From: Lepraria neglecta
Taxonomy: Eukaryota; Ascomycota; Lecanoromycetes; Lecanorales; Stereocaulaceae
Assembly (NCBI GenBank): GCA_033220425.1
Contig: CM065652.1
Location: 372,001 to 436,000, forward strand
Direction of reading: 5' to 3'
Length of the DNA stretch: 64,000 bases
Positions within the stretch are counted from its first letter, which is position 1. Every line of letters starts with the position of its first letter. This document shows positions 59,822-64,000 of the stretch, piece by piece. The notes beneath the pieces were generated by a model, which saw only the letters and a list, made by a program, of their open reading frames with translations, was not told the origin of the DNA and searched no databases. A program made the position numbers and the translations under genes.

Positions 59822-61088
59822 ATGGTGTTGTTGAGGTGCTGAAGAGAGGGGTGAATATGCGGTGCTGTGTGACGCTTTGTTTGAAAAGATTCTTGATGGA
59901 TCATTTGGTGGTTTGTCGTGTATATATATCTTCGCTTCTTTACCTTCGTTCGAGACTTTTAGGGGTGTGCTAGATAGCTTAGCATTTACACTGTTGACCA
60001 GCTTAGAAGCTGCATGTCATACAATTCATGCATCATAAGGTCCTTTCCCCGTCTTAAGTAGCCGCAAGCCTTGAAAGCACCTATATCTACGGTACGATAT
60101 GCTACAGTATATGGTCAGATTTCCATTAGCAATCTATACCAAGAAGACGTGGAGCCCCGAAGGACGAAGCGGGTGGCTTCTCGCTAGGTAAGAATATGTC
60201 CATTTTACTCTCTACTCCCACAGCGATACCAGGTCCACTGCATACACTACAAAGGAATTTGTCCGAAAAAGACCCAGCAATCTAAGATAAATTAGACAAG
60301 GGAAGCCCGGAATCAAAGTCAAGGCACCACTTGGAAGAGATCTTGATCGCATTGGAGACGAAAGTGAAGATGTTGTGGGGGAACCTGATTGTTGGAAGAA
60401 GCTCGTGGACGCATTGAGATGGTCCGCGAGGATCTAAGACCTGGGAGGTTCACAGGGTAGGTCAGTAGATAGGTGACGAGCATAAGTGGATGGACTTGGG
60501 GCTATTTGGTGTTGGATAGAGACATTTCTATCTTGTGTCCAGATTCCGCACTTGTAGCCGTGACCAAATCAACAGGCTTATAGCAATTCGCTGCACCTGC
60601 GACTGTTGAGGTGGATCCGCACACGGTAGTCAGGCAAGAAAGAGAGCACGCATGGCGGCCGTTTGGAGAACATATTGAGACGTTGCAACTACCAACCTGG
60701 CGAAAGTAGCAAGCATTCTTTTTAGCTTCGTACCACTATTTGGGCTTCGTCACAAATTGTCTTCATGCGCCAATTATGGCCAAGCTGCCTATGTCTGCGG
60801 TGTCTTCGGTAATGACACAAGACAGCTGAATTATGGATAGATCGGCTTACATGGTTAGACTCTCCCCGCCGCCACCATGCAGCCTTATCCTGGAGACGTT
60901 GCAAGCATACCATGCAGCCACCGAATTGGAGCGCTTCTGCCTAAGCGTCGGCACGCCCAAAAGCAAGGGTTCAGGCTCATTGACGAAACAGCCTGATCGT
61001 GGGCGATTCAAGGAACATACCTCTTAATACTTGATCAAGTGTTGTCCAGACCACGCCAAATTTACAGAAAGACCAGATTTAGCTTGTC
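59822..61088. other. Intergenic, no supported gene
   Basis: About 1.27 kb. The only ORFs are short and unsupported (60722-60913 minus, 60833-61027 plus). Confidence 0.45.
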
Positions 61089-63610
61089 TTGATCAGATTG
61101 GATGAAATGGTGCCTCTTGAAACGATGTCCCACTCCAATGAGGATGACATGGTCGAAGGAATTACGGACGTATTGCCATCACCTGAGCAGGAAGCCGCTA
61201 TCACTGTGCTCAAAAGACTCGACGAAGACCAGGTCATGGCCTGGCTTAAAGTATCTCGATTAATTGAACCGGGCTTCCAGCCTCGTTTTGGTCCTGGTGC
61301 TCTCTCCAAAGAGGAATTCGATGCACTTCGCACGATCACTGTATGCAAAAAAGAGAATGTCTTAACATGGCTCAGACACGGATGCCTTGTTGGTCTGTAT
61401 TACGAGGGGTTCTGCATTATCTCGTCCTGAATATCTGACACAATCTGCAGACAAGGCGAACCAGCAACGCCCAAACCACAAATCTTCATCAGACACACCT
61501 CTTAGTGACAATTCATCATACACTACTAGTAGTGGCACTACATTAGAAACCTCGATCAGTGACTTAGATGCGAACCTAGCGAGCGCTGATGCAGCCCTGC
61601 CATTACCATGGGAGCCCAAGCCAGAAAATTTGTTGTCGTTGTCACGGCGCCAAACCATTTTATCTTCATTCCGTAGTCTCTTTTCGGAACTTGAACGGAG
61701 CCCGAATGACGATCTTCGCGAGGCATCCTTCTCAGATTGGAACGACGGTTCCTCCAGCGCCGATCGCGGTATTCTGGACGACATACAAAACAGAGGTTCG
61801 CCGAGCCGGCAGGTAGGGGAGCTCGACAGCAAGACTCAGCCCGAATCTCCCATGAAGGAGCGAATGGGGCCTTTGAAACATCGAATGACGGCTTTCACCG
61901 CACCTAAACTGCCAATGAAAGGATTATCCTGCAGCGTCGCAGCTGGCAGCTGACGAAGGCTTCGACAAACGCAGGGAAATACATGATGTTCGAGAACACA
62001 GGCAATCAAAAGAATGGAGAAGATCTCTCATCTCTAGGGACTCACGCCTAGTCGATGAGTCCAATAACGAGACATCTACGGATAAAATTACTCTCGAGGA
62101 GCTTGGAAGAGAGGATGCCATCCCTAACGAGGTTACAATTCAGAGAACGCTTGAGCAGACCTTCCAAATGAGGCTTCGCAAGAAAGTACGGCGTCGCATC
62201 AGCCTAAAGATCATTATCTTCACGCTCTGGAAGAAGGAGCAGGGGATCAGTCCTCCCCCTGAGCTATGGTCCCAGGTTCGCTCCTTCGAGCCAGATGTGA
62301 AGGCCTCACAAGTTGATAGACTGAAACTTTTGTTCGAACTTTATAGTGGACGGGAGTGGGATTGGTGGCCATTTGATTCTCCAGCGAAACCTTTGGTGAA
62401 TGGGAAAGTCCGCATCAGGTGGCAGTGTGTAAGCAAGCTGAGCCCAGACATTGCGGTGTATATACTGACGGACTAAGAATTGCGGCGAGCTACAATGGAT
62501 TGATACCTCAAAGCGCCTCGCTCAAAACTCAAAATTCTTCTGAAAGAAGCTCCAGCAGCTGATCCGGATCAGGCTCCCACAGTGTCACCCGAATTTTCTT
62601 TATTCGTTGTTGGCTTACAATCGGAATGGAAGGATTTCTACAGAGCTGCATTCACCTGGACTCCACGCAACATACTCAGAATCCAGGGCCTTGTAGACGG
62701 CATGAACCGGTTTCGGCGACGGCTCCAGCAACGTCTCATTTTCAAGAGATATGAGCCAGATCTATTATTCCTAGCGGAAAGACCCACGAACAACGCTGGC
62801 ACCACTGACATGATCCCATTCAGTAATCTCACTCTTCCGGCAACAAGCAGTGATCACACTCAGAACGAGGGAACAATCCCTGGGTCTTTCCTGGAGAATC
62901 ACCCTATTAACACTACAGTGGTAATGCACCCTGACCAGTGCAATTCTGATTCCAGTAGTGACACTCGGAAGGACTCATACGTTCTCTTCTGCATCTACCA
63001 AACAAACCAAATCCGACACGCCCAAGTCCAAACCGCAAAATGCAAAACCGATGAAGACTTCTTCGAGCATCTAAGACAAGAATACCGTCGCCTCCGAGGT
63101 TTTTGGCGCTTCTGGTTTTCACCACTCCAATTCGACCACTGTGAATTCGTCAAGTTCACGCGCTTCTACGTCAATGAGCTCACCAAAGTCCGCCGAGACT
63201 TACCTGTAGACCTGATGTACCAATACAACCCCAGACCACCAGGCCCACACGACGATCCGCCCATCTCTCCGCACGAATTTCGCCGGCGCTTCTACACACA
63301 TCTTGCGAAACCTTGCGGGCGTGGTGAAGCGATGGAACGTATACCTAAGAGGCAGAAGCGCTTTCAGGTCAATCTGCATGTTGATGGGAGAGAGGACATG
63401 TGGGGTTTGCATGTTGAGCTTCGTCCTTGGCTCCTCATCGTCTTGATATGGCAAGTCATCATCACAGCTGGAGGTTGGGCCTTCATGGGATGGTGGCTGA
63501 GCAGGCATAATCGCGATTTGCAAACAGCTGCGGTGCCCATCACATTGATTATTTCCGCATTATTGACACTTTGGTTGCCAATTAGTGAGAGCATGAAGAC
63601 ATCGCTATAA
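61089..63610 (+). CDS. Large membrane-anchored fungal protein of unknown function, several coding blocks
   Basis: Four blocks follow one another. 61089-61430: MVPLETMSHSNEDDMVEGIT, then VLKRLDEDQVMAWLKVSRLI. 61387-61920: Ser/Asp-rich. About 61930-62420 runs through FQMRLRKKVRRRISLKIIIF, then FELYSGREWDWWPFD and VRIRWQC; a likely intron with GTGTAAG donor leads to NCGELQWIDTSKRL, giving the W-x-C...C-G pattern of a fungus-specific family. 62582-63610: FFEHLRQEYRRLRGFWRFWF, then CEFVKFTRFYVNELTKVRRD and REDMWGLHVELRPW, ending in two membrane helices (LLIVLIWQVIITAGGWAFMGWW and VPITLIISALLTLWL). The arrangement matches membrane-tailed fungal proteins I have seen beside heterokaryon-incompatibility-type genes, but no function is known. 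Block boundaries change phase without clear introns, so partial decay is possible. Confidence 0.5.
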
Positions 63611-63906
63611 GTAGGAAATAGATCCTGCGATTAGAGTTCCACTCGCAGAATGAACAAGGAGGCTGTTTACCAACCTTCAAGTTCGGTCACTTGACGCTCC
63701 TGGGATACTTGACTTGGGGAGTATGATACTCAATGACAAAACAAACATTTATATCAGTTTAACTTGATCAATCACCCCTCCAGTTTGTACAAGTCTCGAC
63801 TCCGAATGTCTCTCTCGATACGAATTCCATGTACGATGTTTTATGTACCTGTGCACACTTTGTACCGCTCCCTCATTCTCATTTCCTAACAGGCGGCTGT
63901 GTCTTC
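63611..63906. other. Intergenic between two convergent genes
   Basis: About 300 bp of 3' flanks. Nothing is recognised. Confidence 0.4.
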
Positions 63907-64000
63907 TCACATAACAACGCACCCAATCCCATACATAGCTCTCTCAACCTTGCTCTTAATCTGATACCAGTCCGCCCTCCTCTCCGCAAACTGGTACACC
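63907..64000 (-). CDS. C-terminal end of a gene running off the right edge
   Basis: On the minus strand a continuous frame reads VYQFAERRADWYQIKSKVER then AMYGIGCVVM and a stop at 63907-63909. The composition looks coding and ends neatly, but only about 30 codons are visible, so the product cannot be named. Confidence 0.45.
   Translation of the reverse strand, partial: VYQFAERRADWYQIKSKVERAMYGIGCVVM

Overview
This window is chromosomal DNA of a filamentous ascomycete (Pezizomycotina). Genes sit on both strands and carry short (about 45-150 nt) GT-AG introns. The content is typically fungal: sphingolipid C9-methyltransferase, AA5 galactose oxidase, a Rad53/Cds1-type FHA kinase, PEX10, an ERD1/EXS protein, LSM5, a fungal-type fatty acid synthase alpha relative, Zn2Cys6 and 2EXR proteins, and a U6 snRNA. 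Several gene families look like ones I associate with Leotiomycetes, but that placement is inference.

Layout. 0-5 kb: a decayed CorA-like transporter, a possible small membrane protein and a DUF7924-like protein. 5-12 kb: a stray fragment copied from the fatty acid synthase gene, then a head-to-head pair of a Na+/Ca2+ exchanger (minus) and a membrane dipeptidase (plus). 12-17 kb: a possible secreted protein, a tandem pair of BTB/KCTD-like genes (one intact, one decayed) and a manganese-type CDF transporter. 17-23.7 kb: a DUF1772 (anthrone-oxygenase-like) gene and a truncated FAS alpha gene lacking its N-terminal and acyl-carrier part, bracketed by a pair of direct repeats. 23.7-33 kb: a compact housekeeping block with Rad53/Cds1, nitronate monooxygenase, LSM5 (six exons, absent from simple ORF lists) and a 1440-aa DEDDy exonuclease with a C-terminal HTH. 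33-40.5 kb: a short degenerate minisatellite, a decayed cell-surface glycoprotein gene and a decayed Zn2Cys6 regulator. 40.7-48.2 kb: the sphingolipid methyltransferase and a secreted galactose oxidase, separated by 3.7 kb with no gene I can support. 48-54 kb: gene-poor DNA holding a gene remnant, the U6 snRNA gene and a 2EXR/F-box-like gene. 54-64 kb: PEX10 and ERD1 (head-to-head), EthD (tail-to-tail overlap with ERD1), a secreted CAP-like protein, a membrane protein of unknown function and the edge of one more gene.

There is no operon-like logic. The regularities are three compact divergent promoters (exchanger/dipeptidase, LSM5/exonuclease, PEX10/ERD1) and patches of decaying genes. The most unusual region is 17-23.7 kb, a relic of a secondary-metabolism-type FAS alpha locus with flanking direct repeats and a displaced, intron-containing fragment 15.7 kb away. 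Exon coordinates were derived by eye from frame continuity, splice sites and remembered family sequences. They have not been checked against transcripts or databases.
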